Source: Gordonia humi (GTDB lineage Bacteria; Actinomycetota; Actinomycetes; Mycobacteriales; Mycobacteriaceae). Taken from it: a stretch of 64,000 nt of DNA. Shown one piece after another: positions 7,807 to 16,289 of the stretch; the first letter of the stretch is position 1, and each line of letters starts with the position of its first letter. The stretch covers positions 3,100,001 through 3,164,000 of the forward strand of contig NZ_JACIFP010000001.1 of assembly GCF_014197435.1 (NCBI RefSeq). The letters run 5' to 3'. A program made the translations under genes and the position numbers. Under the pieces are notes generated by a model. The model did no database searches. It was given only the letters and a program-made list of their open reading frames with translations, and was not told the DNA's origin.

Positions 7807-9291
7807 TTAGGCGGCGTCGAGAAGCGTCGCCAGGAGCGCTTCGACGGCCGAACCGGAGCCGCGGGGCGGGCCATGGGGCAGGAATTCGGGTTCCTGCCCG
7901 ACGTGGTGGAGTGGATTCACCTGCCACGGGCGGGTCGATCCGGACGGTCGCCACCCGACGCGCCCGGTATGCGGGCCGTCGTGCACGATGCCCGTCTCCC
8001 ATTTCCCGGGGCCCTTCCCCTCGGCCCGGTTGTGTTTGCCGCACGCCGCACCCAGGTTGATGATATCGGTCGCGCCGCCGTCCTCCCACCGTTGGACGTG
8101 GTGGGCTTCGGTCCGGGAGAACGGGACATCGCATTCGGGGCCGCTGCACCCGCGATCGCGGGCGAACAACGCCAGCCGCTGCGCCTTCGACGCCAGGCGC
8201 TTTCCCCGTCCGAGGTAGAGGATTTCGCTGGTGTGGCCTTTGAACACGGCCAGGTGTGGGGTGGCGTGGGCGGCGACCTCGACCAGATCCGTCACCGGAA
8301 CCCGCGCCCCGGTCGCCGTGTGCGCGACACCGGCTTCGGCGGCCAGCTCCTGGTCGGTGACGGTCACGACCAGCTCGGCCGGTATCCGATCCGGACGGCC
8401 GAGCGCACCGTGTCCCAACACGAAGTCGAGCATCGCGGCCAGCGCATCATGGTTGCGTTGCGCGGTGCTGCGGGTATCGCGCTCGACGGCGGTGGCGAGA
8501 ACCTGCGGGTCCAGACCGTCCCGGTCGACGGCCCCGAACAGGGGCGTTTCATCGTCGGGGTTGTTCATCCCGGGTGCGGCCCACGCGGTCAGGACGACGT
8601 CGAGTTTTGCCCGGAAAGTCGGGGTGAGTGATCCGCGGAGCTTGGACATCAACCGGGCATCTTGCGGGGCCACGGTGAACCCGCGGGTGCGCTTGCGGTC
8701 GCGGTCGTCGGTGAGTTCCCCGTCGGGGTCGAGGTGACCGAGGAGTCGCTCGCCGACGGTGCGTACCCCGTCCGGAGACAGTGTGCGCGCGGTAGCGGCG
8801 AGGTGTTCTTCGGCGGCGGTGACGGTGTCGGCGTCGATTGCTGCGGGGATCTTGTCGATCACGTCGGCGATAGTGCGGACGTGTGCCCGGTTGATGCCGC
8901 CCTCGCGGAGGGCGTGGGCGGTCGCCTCCAAACGGGCGGGAAGTCGTTGGCCGCCGATCCCGAGGAACTCGCCGGTGGCGAACATGAGTTTCATGCGGGT
9001 GTTGGCTTCGGGTGCACCCACCCGGAGACCGGTCGTCATGTACTTCTGCACGTTTTGGAAGCCGCGGGTGTGGAAGGCGTACTGGTCGTTAATTTCGATC
9101 ATCAACGAGGTGGTGGCCGCTTCGTGGCGGTTGCGGATGCGTTCGTTGGTTTCGGCGGCGGCGAGGAGGTCTTCGCCGGTGAGGGCGGCGAACTTGGTGT
9201 CGTTGAGTTTGGCGAACGCGGCCTCGGCGAGCGCGAGGAGAGCTGCGGGTGAATCCGGGAGTGCCGGGCCGTCGTGGGCGGGTTCGGTCAT
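7807..9291 (-). CDS. DUF222 domain HNH endonuclease-like protein (13E12 type)
   Basis: A 494-residue protein with an N-terminal DUF222 helical region (~residues 20-330) and a C-terminal HNH domain. The HNH residues are visible in CSGPECDVPFSRTEAHHVQRWEDGG followed by NLGAACGKHNR (shown in pieces). These proteins are repeated many times in Mycobacteriales genomes (13E12 repeat family in M. tuberculosis) and are thought to be mobile or nuclease-related; their role is not established. The ATG at 9291 is chosen because AAGGGGG precedes it at a good distance; the in-frame start at 9357 lacks this. Confidence 0.85.
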   Translation of the reverse strand: MTEPAHDGPALPDSPAALLALAEAAFAKLNDTKFAALTGEDLLAAAETNERIRNRHEAATTSLMIEINDQYAFHTRGFQNVQKYMTTGLRVGAPEANTRMKLMFATGEFLGIGGQRLPARLEATAHALREGGINRAHVRTIADVIDKIPAAIDADTVTAAEEHLAATARTLSPDGVRTVGERLLGHLDPDGELTDDRDRKRTRGFTVAPQDARLMSKLRGSLTPTFRAKLDVVLTAWAAPGMNNPDDETPLFGAVDRDGLDPQVLATAVERDTRSTAQRNHDALAAMLDFVLGHGALGRPDRIPAELVVTVTDQELAAEAGVAHTATGARVPVTDLVEVAAHATPHLAVFKGHTSEILYLGRGKRLASKAQRLALFARDRGCSGPECDVPFSRTEAHHVQRWEDGGATDIINLGAACGKHNRAEGKGPGKWETGIVHDGPHTGRVGWRPSGSTRPWQVNPLHHVGQEPEFLPHGPPRGSGSAVEALLATLLDAA

Positions 9292-9393
9292 CGGATTCAC
9301 CCCCTTGTAAGTGCTGGTCATAGCCGTTTCGACCTTTGACCACACACTAACAAGCACCTACGACATTCTCGTTCTCGAACCGACCAGTCGGGG

Positions 9394-10308
9394 TCAGCCG
9401 CGAGACGGATCGAATGGAGTCTCCTGATAGACGCAGTAGTTCAGCCAGTTCGCATACAGGAGATGACCGTGACCGCGCCACCGATTGCGAGGTTCAGCGG
9501 CGGGATCGTCGCCGGGGAAATAGTGTGCGGGCACGGGGACCGCGACGCCCTGATCGGTGTCGCGACGGAACTCGCGAGCCAGGGTGTCGGCATCGTACTC
9601 CGGGTGACCGGTCACGAAGACCTGTCGCCCGTCCGCGGTCGCCGCGAGGTACACGCCGGCCTCGTCGCTCGTCGCCAGGACGTCCACCTGGCCCGTCGCC
9701 TCGATGTCGGCGGCGTACACGTCGGTGTGCCGTGAGTGCGGAGCAAGGAAGACGTCGTCGAAGCCGGTCAGAACGTGCGACGTGGAACCGGTGAGACGAT
9801 GCTCGAACACCCCCGAGATCTTCTGCGGCACTTCGTGTTTGCCGACGCCGTAGTGATGGAAGAGTCCGGCTTGAGCGCCCCAGCACACATGCAGGGTCGA
9901 CTGGACGTTGGTTCGTGTCCAGTCCAGGATCCTGGTCATCTCCGGCCAGTAGTCGACGTCCTCGAACTCGAGCTTCTCGATCGGCGCACCGGTGATGATC
10001 AACCCGTCGAAATGCCGGTCGGCCACTTCGTCGAAAGTCGAGTAGAACGACTCGAGGTGAGCCGCGGACGTGGTGCGCGAGGTGTGAGTCGCGGTGTGGA
10101 GCAAGGTGATCTCGATCTGGAGCGGCGTATTGCTGAGTAGCCGCAGAAGTTGCGTCTCTGTGGTCACCTTCAACGGCATCAGATTCAAGATCGCGATGCG
10201 CAGAGGACGGATGTCCTGGTGTCCGGCGCGTTCGTCGGACATGACGAAGATGTTCTCCGCCTCCAGGATCGCTCGGGCGGGCAGGTCGTACGGCATCGTG
10301 ACAGGCAT
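9394..10308 (-). CDS. metA: Homoserine O-acyltransferase, MetA type, predicted acetyl-CoA specific
   Basis: A 304-residue MetA-family protein for the first committed step of methionine synthesis: acylation of L-homoserine. The catalytic Cys is at residue 142 in VCWGAQAG, and the GHPEYD motif carries the conserved Glu/His of the glutamine-amidotransferase-like fold. Residue 111 is Glu (GAPIEKLEF); in characterised MetA proteins Glu at 111 goes with acetyl-CoA and Gly with succinyl-CoA, so this is predicted to be an acetyltransferase. Most actinobacteria use the unrelated MetX. It stands alone, with no other met gene next to it. Confidence 0.9.
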   Translation of the reverse strand: MPVTMPYDLPARAILEAENIFVMSDERAGHQDIRPLRIAILNLMPLKVTTETQLLRLLSNTPLQIEITLLHTATHTSRTTSAAHLESFYSTFDEVADRHFDGLIITGAPIEKLEFEDVDYWPEMTRILDWTRTNVQSTLHVCWGAQAGLFHHYGVGKHEVPQKISGVFEHRLTGSTSHVLTGFDDVFLAPHSRHTDVYAADIEATGQVDVLATSDEAGVYLAATADGRQVFVTGHPEYDADTLAREFRRDTDQGVAVPVPAHYFPGDDPAAEPRNRWRGHGHLLYANWLNYCVYQETPFDPSRG

Positions 10309-10370
10309 CGTCGACCAGTCTAATCCGCCGACTCGCGAGCAGAGCGGCCACTTCGAGTACGCGGTGCCGC

Positions 10371-10394
10371 GTTTCGGATGCGTTCATCCGGGTA
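10371..10394 (+). promoter_or_regulatory. Stress-sigma-type promoter, GTTT-N15-GGGTA
   Basis: GTTT (10371-10374), a 15-bp spacer, then GGGTAC from 10390. This fits the SigB/SigF-type consensus of actinobacteria (GTTT-N14-16-GGGTA). It points at the hemerythrin-like gene starting at 10498, giving a leader of about 95 bases. Confidence 0.55.
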
Positions 10395-10497
10395 CTCCGA
10401 GAGACAGACGGCCCGCGACCTATCGGCATACGGAAGAGACGTCGGATTCATCGCGCGAGACGCCGAACACCATCCCGAGAACCCGTGGAGGACAGCA

Positions 10498-10935
10498 GTG
10501 GACCTCGAAGCGACAGCGCACCTGCAGAGTGACCATCGGCGGTTGCTGAGACTGCTGGACGGCCTCGACGGACCACTGCCATCGGGTGCGTCCGCCGTCG
10601 AAGAACGGCGCACACGAGCCGTGGCACTGCTCGTCGCCGAATCCCGCCATCAGTCTGTCGAGGAAGACGCGTTCTGGCCGATAGTCCGCACGGCACTGGA
10701 CTGCGGCGGCCGACTGGCCGATCGGGCGCTCGCCGACCACGTCGAGAACCGGCGACTCATGCGGGCCGTCGAGGACTCGGAGGCGGGAAGCGCCGAGTTC
10801 GAAGAGGCGCTCTGTGCTCTCAGTACCGCACTACGTGAACACCTCGTGTTCGAGTTGCAGGAAGTATGGCCGCAGCTGTGGACCGCGGCGCCGTCGCAGC
10901 CGCTCCGTGATCTGCTTGAGCATCTCGAACGCTGA
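10498..10935 (+). CDS. Hemerythrin-like HHE-domain protein
   Basis: A 145-residue all-helical protein with hemerythrin HHE spacing: an early LQSDHRRLLRLLD, a middle ESRHQSVEEDAFWP with His and Glu ligands, a third helix ADHVENRRLM and a fourth with ALREHLVFELQEVWP. Such proteins bind a di-iron centre and are linked to O2, NO or redox sensing. The GTG at 10498 is chosen since GTGGAGGAC gives a ribosome-binding site; the longer frame from 10378 runs through the promoter. The GTTT-N15-GGGTA promoter upstream suggests stress-sigma control. Confidence 0.78.
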   Translation: MDLEATAHLQSDHRRLLRLLDGLDGPLPSGASAVEERRTRAVALLVAESRHQSVEEDAFWPIVRTALDCGGRLADRALADHVENRRLMRAVEDSEAGSAEFEEALCALSTALREHLVFELQEVWPQLWTAAPSQPLRDLLEHLER

Positions 10936-11131
10936 GGCGATGTCCGCGGCGACTCGATGACGCTCCGCGTCGCAGCGAAGACATCGACGACATCGAGCGA
11001 TGCGTTCGAACCGACGAAGAGCCGTACCGGCCATTGCGAGGGCGAGCGCTGTCGTCGAGGGGTTCGGCGACGGCCATCGTTCGACCGTCGGCTGCAGAGG
11101 TCACGGGCCGCGAACCCCTGAGGCGTTGTCA

Positions 11132-13558
11132 TCACGCCCAGGTCCAGTCTCTGATCTCCGGCAGATCGTCGAAATGTCGGCGGATATAGGAATGGTGGCG
11201 CTCGAGCTGCGACCGGCACAGTCGTGCGAGTCGCTCGGCGTCTTCGCTGTCGGCACCTGCTCGTCGAATCGCCTCCAGCACCAGGTGGTACCGACTCATG
11301 CGATTGAGGACCACCATGTCGAACGGTGTCGTCGTGGTGCCTTGTTCGGAGAACCCGCGAACGTGGAATCGCCCGGCGTCCGGGCGTCCGTGCAGGAGCT
11401 GGTGTAGCGCGCGAGGGTAGCCGTGAAACGCGACGACGACATCGACCGTGGTCGTGAAGACGTCGGCGAACTCGGCGTCGGAGAGTCCGTGGGGGTGCTC
11501 TCCCGGTGGCAGCAGCGCCATCAGATCGATGATGTTGACCACGCGGGTGCGCAGGGCCGGCATGTGCTCGCGAAGGAGGGACGCCGCGGCGAGGGTCTCG
11601 TGAGTCGGCACATCGCCCGCGCATGCCAGGACCACATCCGGCGCCGCACCGTCGCTCTCGTTTCCGGCCCAGTGCCAGATCGAGGCGCCGGCGGACGTCT
11701 GGGTCGTCGCCTCTTCGTCCGTCAGGTATTGCAGATGGGGCTGTTTGTCCGCGACGATCAGATTCACCTGGTCCCGGCTCTCCAGACAGCGTTTGGAGAC
11801 CGCTAGCAGCGAGTTCGCATCGGGCGGAAGCCACACTCGTACTACGCCGGGCGACAACGACAGGACCGTATCGATCAGTCCCGGGCCTTGATGCGAGAAG
11901 CCATTGTGGTCGTTACGCCAGCACGTCGATGTGAGCAGGATGTTCAGTGACGACACCGGTTCGCGCCAGCCCAGTCCTGCTGCGTGTTGAAGCCACTTCG
12001 TGTGCTGGACGACCATTGACGCGCTGATCATCGCGAACGCTTCGTAACTGGCGAACAGTCCGTGTCGTCCGGACAGCAGGTAGCCTTCGAGCCAACCTTG
12101 ACAGAGGTGTTCGCTCAGAACCTCCATCACGCGTCCCGACGGTGCCAGATGATCGTCATCGGATGACGCCGGCAACTGCCAGCACCGCTCGGTCGCCTCG
12201 AACACCGCATCCAGCTTGTTGCTCGCCGTCTCATCGGGGCAGAACAGTCGAAACGTGCCGCCGTCGTCGGTTGTACGGTCCGCGCGGTACACGTCGCGCA
12301 GGTACTCGCCGAGCACCGTCGTGGTGGGGTAGGTCACCGTCCCAGGTGTGTCGATGCGTAGCGAGTACGGGGCCGGATCGGGGAGCGTCAACGGCTCACG
12401 GCGCAGACCGCCGTTCGCGTACGGCGTGCTTCCCATACGCAGCGATCCGTCGGGGGCGAGGACGCTCACGTCGTCGACGACGGCGCCGCGGTCGTCGAAC
12501 AGTTCATCGGGACGATAGGACCGAAGCCAGGCGTCGAGCTGGCGGAGACGCGCCGGATCGTCCCGGACTCCAGACAACGGAACCTGGTGCGCACGATGGG
12601 TGCCTTCGACGAGGTGCCCGTCCACGCGGCGTGGCCCGGTCCATCCCTTCGGCGTCCGCATGACGATGGCGGGCCACCGTGGCGCGGGCCGGTCGGTCCC
12701 GGCACGCGCCTCGGTCTGTATCCGACGGATGTCCTCGTATGCGGCCCCGACCGCCTCGGTCAACTGGACGAAGACGTCCCGTGGATCGGTGCCCTCGACG
12801 AACACCGGTTCCCAGCCCTTGCCGTGAAGATCGGCGCGGACGTCCGCATCGGCTCTCCGACCCATGACCGTCGGACCGGAGATCTTCGCATCATTGAGGT
12901 GAAGGACCGGGAGGACCGCGCCGTCGCGGGCGGGGTTCAGAAACGCGGTCGAGTTCCACGAAGCGCTCAGCGGGCCGGTCTCGGCCTCGCCGTCACCTAC
13001 GACGCACGCCACGACCAGGTCGGGGGAGTCCAACGCCGCTCCGACCGCGTGCGCGAGCGAGTAGCCGAGCTCTCCGCCCTCGTGGATGCTGCCCGGTGTC
13101 TCGACGCTGACGTGGCTGGGGACGCCGCCTGGCGTCGAGAACTGTCGACACAGTCGCAGCAGTCCCTGCTCATCGCGACCGACGTCAGGATAGATCTCCG
13201 AATAGGTGCCTTCGAGATAGACGTTGGCTATCAACGCCGGTCCGCCGTGGCCGGGACCGGTGACGAACAGCCATCGCGACTCCGTCCGCTTGATCAACCG
13301 GTTGAGGACTGTGTAGATCGCCGACAGTCCAGGGCTGGTTCCCCAGTGTCCGAGAAGACGCGGTTTGATGTCGCTCGGTGTGAGCTCCGAGCGGAGGAGG
13401 ACGTTTCCTTGCAGATAGATCTGCGCGACGGTGAGGTAGTTGGCGGCGTTCCACCACCTCAGATCGGCATCGATGTCGGCGGACGAGTAGTCCGGCAGTC
13501 GCGCTCGCGCCGACCGTGTCGGGTCCGGGTCTCGCCGGAGTGCGGTCTCGCGTGTCAC
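11132..13558 (-). CDS. xfp: Phosphoketolase (xylulose-5-phosphate/fructose-6-phosphate)
   Basis: An 808-residue thiamine-diphosphate enzyme of full family length. Visible are the XFP N-terminal pattern WWNAANYLTVAQIYL, the substrate loop LLGHWGTSPGL, VTGPGHGGPALIAN, the ThDP/Mg motif GDGEAETGPL, HLNDAKISGPT, and C-terminal QGPGLIDTVLSL and GYPRALHQLL. It splits xylulose 5-phosphate (or fructose 6-phosphate) with phosphate into acetyl phosphate and a triose (or tetrose) phosphate. The GTG at 13558 overlaps the stop of a 68-residue gene (GTGA), so the two are translationally coupled. No acetate kinase or phosphotransacetylase gene is adjacent. Confidence 0.93.
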   Translation of the reverse strand: MTRETALRRDPDPTRSARARLPDYSSADIDADLRWWNAANYLTVAQIYLQGNVLLRSELTPSDIKPRLLGHWGTSPGLSAIYTVLNRLIKRTESRWLFVTGPGHGGPALIANVYLEGTYSEIYPDVGRDEQGLLRLCRQFSTPGGVPSHVSVETPGSIHEGGELGYSLAHAVGAALDSPDLVVACVVGDGEAETGPLSASWNSTAFLNPARDGAVLPVLHLNDAKISGPTVMGRRADADVRADLHGKGWEPVFVEGTDPRDVFVQLTEAVGAAYEDIRRIQTEARAGTDRPAPRWPAIVMRTPKGWTGPRRVDGHLVEGTHRAHQVPLSGVRDDPARLRQLDAWLRSYRPDELFDDRGAVVDDVSVLAPDGSLRMGSTPYANGGLRREPLTLPDPAPYSLRIDTPGTVTYPTTTVLGEYLRDVYRADRTTDDGGTFRLFCPDETASNKLDAVFEATERCWQLPASSDDDHLAPSGRVMEVLSEHLCQGWLEGYLLSGRHGLFASYEAFAMISASMVVQHTKWLQHAAGLGWREPVSSLNILLTSTCWRNDHNGFSHQGPGLIDTVLSLSPGVVRVWLPPDANSLLAVSKRCLESRDQVNLIVADKQPHLQYLTDEEATTQTSAGASIWHWAGNESDGAAPDVVLACAGDVPTHETLAAASLLREHMPALRTRVVNIIDLMALLPPGEHPHGLSDAEFADVFTTTVDVVVAFHGYPRALHQLLHGRPDAGRFHVRGFSEQGTTTTPFDMVVLNRMSRYHLVLEAIRRAGADSEDAERLARLCRSQLERHHSYIRRHFDDLPEIRDWTWA

Positions 13559-13761
13559 CGAGCCGACCTCCGCGTCGAATCGGCGCCGTCGGTCTGGTCG
13601 AACATCGTCCACTGCCCGTCTTGATCGACTTCCATGCGGTAGCCAATGACGTGCGACGGGACTTCGATCTGATGGAACCATTCGTACGCGTCTTGAGCGT
13701 TCTCGAACTCCGCGGTCTCGATCACGTCTTCATTCGGATTCAGTACTCGATACATCGCCAT
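13555..13761 (-). CDS. Small protein coupled to phosphoketolase, paralogue of 44294-44494
   Basis: A 68-residue protein of no recognised family. Pattern: MAMYRVLNPNEDVIETAEFEN, then AQDAYEWFHQIEVPSHVIGY and RMEVDQDGQWTMFDQTD. The protein at 44294-44494 has the same layout (NARDAYDWHSSIEVPSHELDY, MKVDQDGRWVM). Its stop overlaps the phosphoketolase start as GTGA. The ATG at 13761 has GGGAG seven bases upstream; a longer frame to 13815 is less likely. It may be a small accessory or regulatory subunit; this is a guess from coupling. A stress-sigma-type promoter lies about 200 bp upstream. Confidence 0.75.
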   Translation of the reverse strand: MAMYRVLNPNEDVIETAEFENAQDAYEWFHQIEVPSHVIGYRMEVDQDGQWTMFDQTDGADSTRRSAR

Positions 13762-13957
13762 CGTCGGGCTCCCGTCTGGTCGGTTCGTTCGTCCTGTTCT
13801 CGTCTCCGGATGCACCGCGAACGCTGCCGGGACCGATGTCGCTCGCTGTGGGTCGAAGAGATCCTCGGGTCGACCCCGCGTCGCCTCCTCGGCGCAGAGA
13901 CGTCTCGGGTCGGCAGCCGCTGGCAGTGCAAGGCGTGGACTTCTGACATCCTCGGGC

Positions 13958-13982
13958 TACCCGTCGTCCAGGGATCGCAAAC
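13958..13982 (-). promoter_or_regulatory. Stress-sigma-type promoter for small protein/phosphoketolase operon
   Basis: On the minus strand GTTT (13982-13979), 16 bp, then GGGTAG (from 13962). It matches the GTTT-N14-16-GGGTA pattern and faces the coupled small gene and phosphoketolase, with a leader of roughly 190 bases. Apart from this box and the one at 14052, nothing was recognised in the 406-bp divergent gap 13762-14167. Confidence 0.45.
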
Positions 13983-14051
13983 ACCACGCGTTCGGGCCGG
14001 TACGAATCCGCCGTCGCCCTCATGTACGCGCTCGCGATCTGGGCCGACGAT

Positions 14052-14075
14052 GTTTACGACACGGCGTGCGGGGAA
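14052..14075 (+). promoter_or_regulatory. Weak stress-sigma-type promoter before DUF5709 gene
   Basis: GTTT (14052-14055), exactly 15 bp, then GGGAAC, one mismatch from GGGTAC. It faces the DUF5709 gene at 14168. Confidence 0.3.
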
Positions 14076-14167
14076 CCCTCCGTCGAGGGCCGCATGCGGT
14101 GGGCCGACGTACGCCGGCCCGCGGACCGCGTCGGCCAGTACCGACGGCAGGACTGGACGGAGTACCC

Positions 14168-14560
14168 ATGACCGAGCAGAACGACCCCACCGACGGCAAC
14201 GATGTGGACGACAGCGACCAGTTGCAACCCGAAGACACCCTCGACGCCCCTGAGCTCAGTGACGTTCTCGACCGCGGCTATTCACCACCCGACCACGAAC
14301 CGGCCGGGCACGAGCACCGGTCCCTGGACGACAGACTGGCCGAGCAGGAACCGGAGGTCGACGCGAATCCGGGCGAGCGGGATCCGGACTTCCCTGAGAC
14401 GGCCGAAGCCGGGGAATTGCGCGCGGGCCGCCTCGTCGATTCCGCGGGACGCGGCGATCCCGTTGTGGATTCAGAACTCGTCGCCGACGACGTCGGAGTA
14501 GACGGTGCCGGAGCGAGTGCCGAAGAAGCGGCCGTGCACGTCACCGACCCATCGGAATAG
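14168..14560 (+). CDS. DUF5709 family protein
   Basis: A 130-residue strongly acidic, probably largely disordered protein. It has the DUF5709 pattern: DAPELSDVLDRGYSPPDHEP near residue 26-45, then ETxxxR-type DDRLAEQEPEV, DPDFPETAEAGELRAGRLVD, and a C-terminal AEEAAVHV. This family is common in actinobacteria, without known function, and often found with stress genes. The ATG at 14168 starts right at the family's N-terminus. A possible GTTT-N15-GGGAA promoter is upstream. Confidence 0.72.
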   Translation: MTEQNDPTDGNDVDDSDQLQPEDTLDAPELSDVLDRGYSPPDHEPAGHEHRSLDDRLAEQEPEVDANPGERDPDFPETAEAGELRAGRLVDSAGRGDPVVDSELVADDVGVDGAGASAEEAAVHVTDPSE

Positions 14561-14670
14561 GCGCAGGAGCGCGATCACCGTCGGGCCGCGCCTCGCACCG
14601 CGCTGATGCGGAGCGTGCGCGCCGCGAGAACTCCGCATCTCACCGGGCCCGGCGACGTGTGCTGGGCGGC

Positions 14671-16176
14671 TCAGTCTGCGTAGCGAGAAATCCATCCCGG
14701 ACCGTACCCGGCCGCGCCGACAAGATAGAGCCCGCGACCGGCTCGCTCCCACGTCGCAGAGTAGTCGTGGACCGGCTCGATCTCCCAACGCTGCGCGGCA
14801 CTCCGACCGTCGAATGCACTCAGACGCGGAATGTTCGGCTCTTGTTGAGCATCCGGAGCGCCGGCGAAGATCAGGCGTCGGCCGTCGTATCCGAGAAGCG
14901 ACCGTCCGAACCTCGTCACGAGCGCCCTTCCTTCGCTTCCGGTGTCCGCATCGACGACACGCCAGGTGCGGAAGAAGACGTCCGCGGCATCGAAATCGTC
15001 GGTGGCGACCGCGAGTTCGCCGTCGCCGATGCTCTCGACGACATCCGCGCGGTCATAACGCGACCACAGCAGTTCGCCTGACCGCCCGCTCGCGACCGCG
15101 AATCGCCGGGTGATCCACTCTTCGACCGGCACCCGATCGCGGTCGATTGTCATGGGCTCGAACTCGTTCGTCATCAGGGTCCAGCCGGGCAGGTCCGGGC
15201 CGTGGTGACCGGTCTCGTCATAGAACCGTACGGTCGGCTCGCTGGCCGAATCGATGGCGAAGCCCCCGTCGAAGAGGACATAAGACTCCGGAATGTCGCC
15301 ACTGGTCCAAACGAGGAGACCGTGGTACTTGGACGCGTACTTCCGGTACGCGTTGCGGGCGTACTCCTCCTCCGGCACGGGGTCGGCCGACGAGTAGACC
15401 TGTGCTCCGGTGTCGACTCGGTAGATCGAGAATCCGGCTGCGCGATCGCCTTCCATAGCGACGACGCGGGAGCCCGCGGCCGAGCGCAGTGAGCTTCGGC
15501 CGGCGGGGACCGTCGTCGACCAGGATCGATCGCCCGATCCCGAGTAGCCGACGAGGGCGGTCTCGCCGACGGCGACCTCGCTCGCGTCCGGAGCACGATC
15601 GTAGGTCGGATCCGGTACCAGACGCTCCTCGATCAGGCTGAGTCCGTCGTCTCTCGTCGCAGCAGCGACGAATCCGTCGCCCACGGCCGCAACGGTGACC
15701 GGACCACGCACGTGAATAGTCTGTCTGGAGAGTTCCCTCCCGGAACGGAGGTCGAAGAAGTGCACCCGAGAGACGATCTCGCCGCGGTCGCGGACGTTCT
15801 TCGTGCACGCCACAACCTCGTCGCCCCCGACATCGCACCGCTGCCACCGTCCCACGGTCGTGGCGCTCCAGATCTGCTCGCCCGAATCGGCATTCACTGC
15901 CGCCAATGTCGCCGTCGGACTGTACGGTTCGGCATAGCCCGACACGACGAGCACATCTTCCGATTCCGCCTCGATGGAGATCCCCGCACGATCGGACTCC
16001 GCACCCGCGAGCTGGTCCGCGGTGATCCGCCAGGCCTGTTCCGGCACCGATGCCATGGTCTGCAACGTCGAATCACCCGGCGACTCGCGTTGCGGCCACA
16101 ACGCGGCGGCCACAACGACGACTTCGGCGAGCATCAGGAGAACGACGATGATCGGCACACGACGCGAAAGGAGCAT
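14671..16176 (-). CDS. Membrane-anchored beta-propeller (PQQ-like repeat) protein
   Basis: A 501-residue protein. Residues ~6-27 (VPIIVVLLMLAEVVVVAAALW) form one membrane anchor or uncleaved signal; the rest is predicted outside the membrane. The exterior part has repeated blades of PQQ-like type, such as AAVNADSGEQIWSATT, FFDLRSGRELSRQT and SAFDGRSAAQRWEIEP, indicating a propeller. No enzyme motif was recognised; such proteins are often scaffolds or sensors. The ATG at 16176 is preferred since it places the hydrophobic helix at the N-terminus and has AAGGAG upstream. It is divergent from a zinc-ribbon membrane protein. Confidence 0.7.
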   Translation of the reverse strand: MLLSRRVPIIVVLLMLAEVVVVAAALWPQRESPGDSTLQTMASVPEQAWRITADQLAGAESDRAGISIEAESEDVLVVSGYAEPYSPTATLAAVNADSGEQIWSATTVGRWQRCDVGGDEVVACTKNVRDRGEIVSRVHFFDLRSGRELSRQTIHVRGPVTVAAVGDGFVAAATRDDGLSLIEERLVPDPTYDRAPDASEVAVGETALVGYSGSGDRSWSTTVPAGRSSLRSAAGSRVVAMEGDRAAGFSIYRVDTGAQVYSSADPVPEEEYARNAYRKYASKYHGLLVWTSGDIPESYVLFDGGFAIDSASEPTVRFYDETGHHGPDLPGWTLMTNEFEPMTIDRDRVPVEEWITRRFAVASGRSGELLWSRYDRADVVESIGDGELAVATDDFDAADVFFRTWRVVDADTGSEGRALVTRFGRSLLGYDGRRLIFAGAPDAQQEPNIPRLSAFDGRSAAQRWEIEPVHDYSATWERAGRGLYLVGAAGYGPGWISRYAD

Positions 16177-16289
16177 GCGATTCCTCCAATCATCGCTAGA
16201 CGCCGGATCGACGGACTTCGGACAACTCTCGTATAGTAGCCCGAACGGATGACACACATCACACTGTGTCGACGGTGGAGGAGGCTTCG

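Noticed and set aside
6389..7810. A 473-codon plus-strand frame
   Set aside because: Antisense to the FAD monooxygenase and then out of frame with the TetR gene; no motif.
10650..11834. A 394-codon minus-strand frame across the end of the phosphoketolase gene
   Set aside because: It overlaps phosphoketolase in another frame and the hemerythrin gene antisense, and is rich in Arg/Ser/Pro as shadows are.
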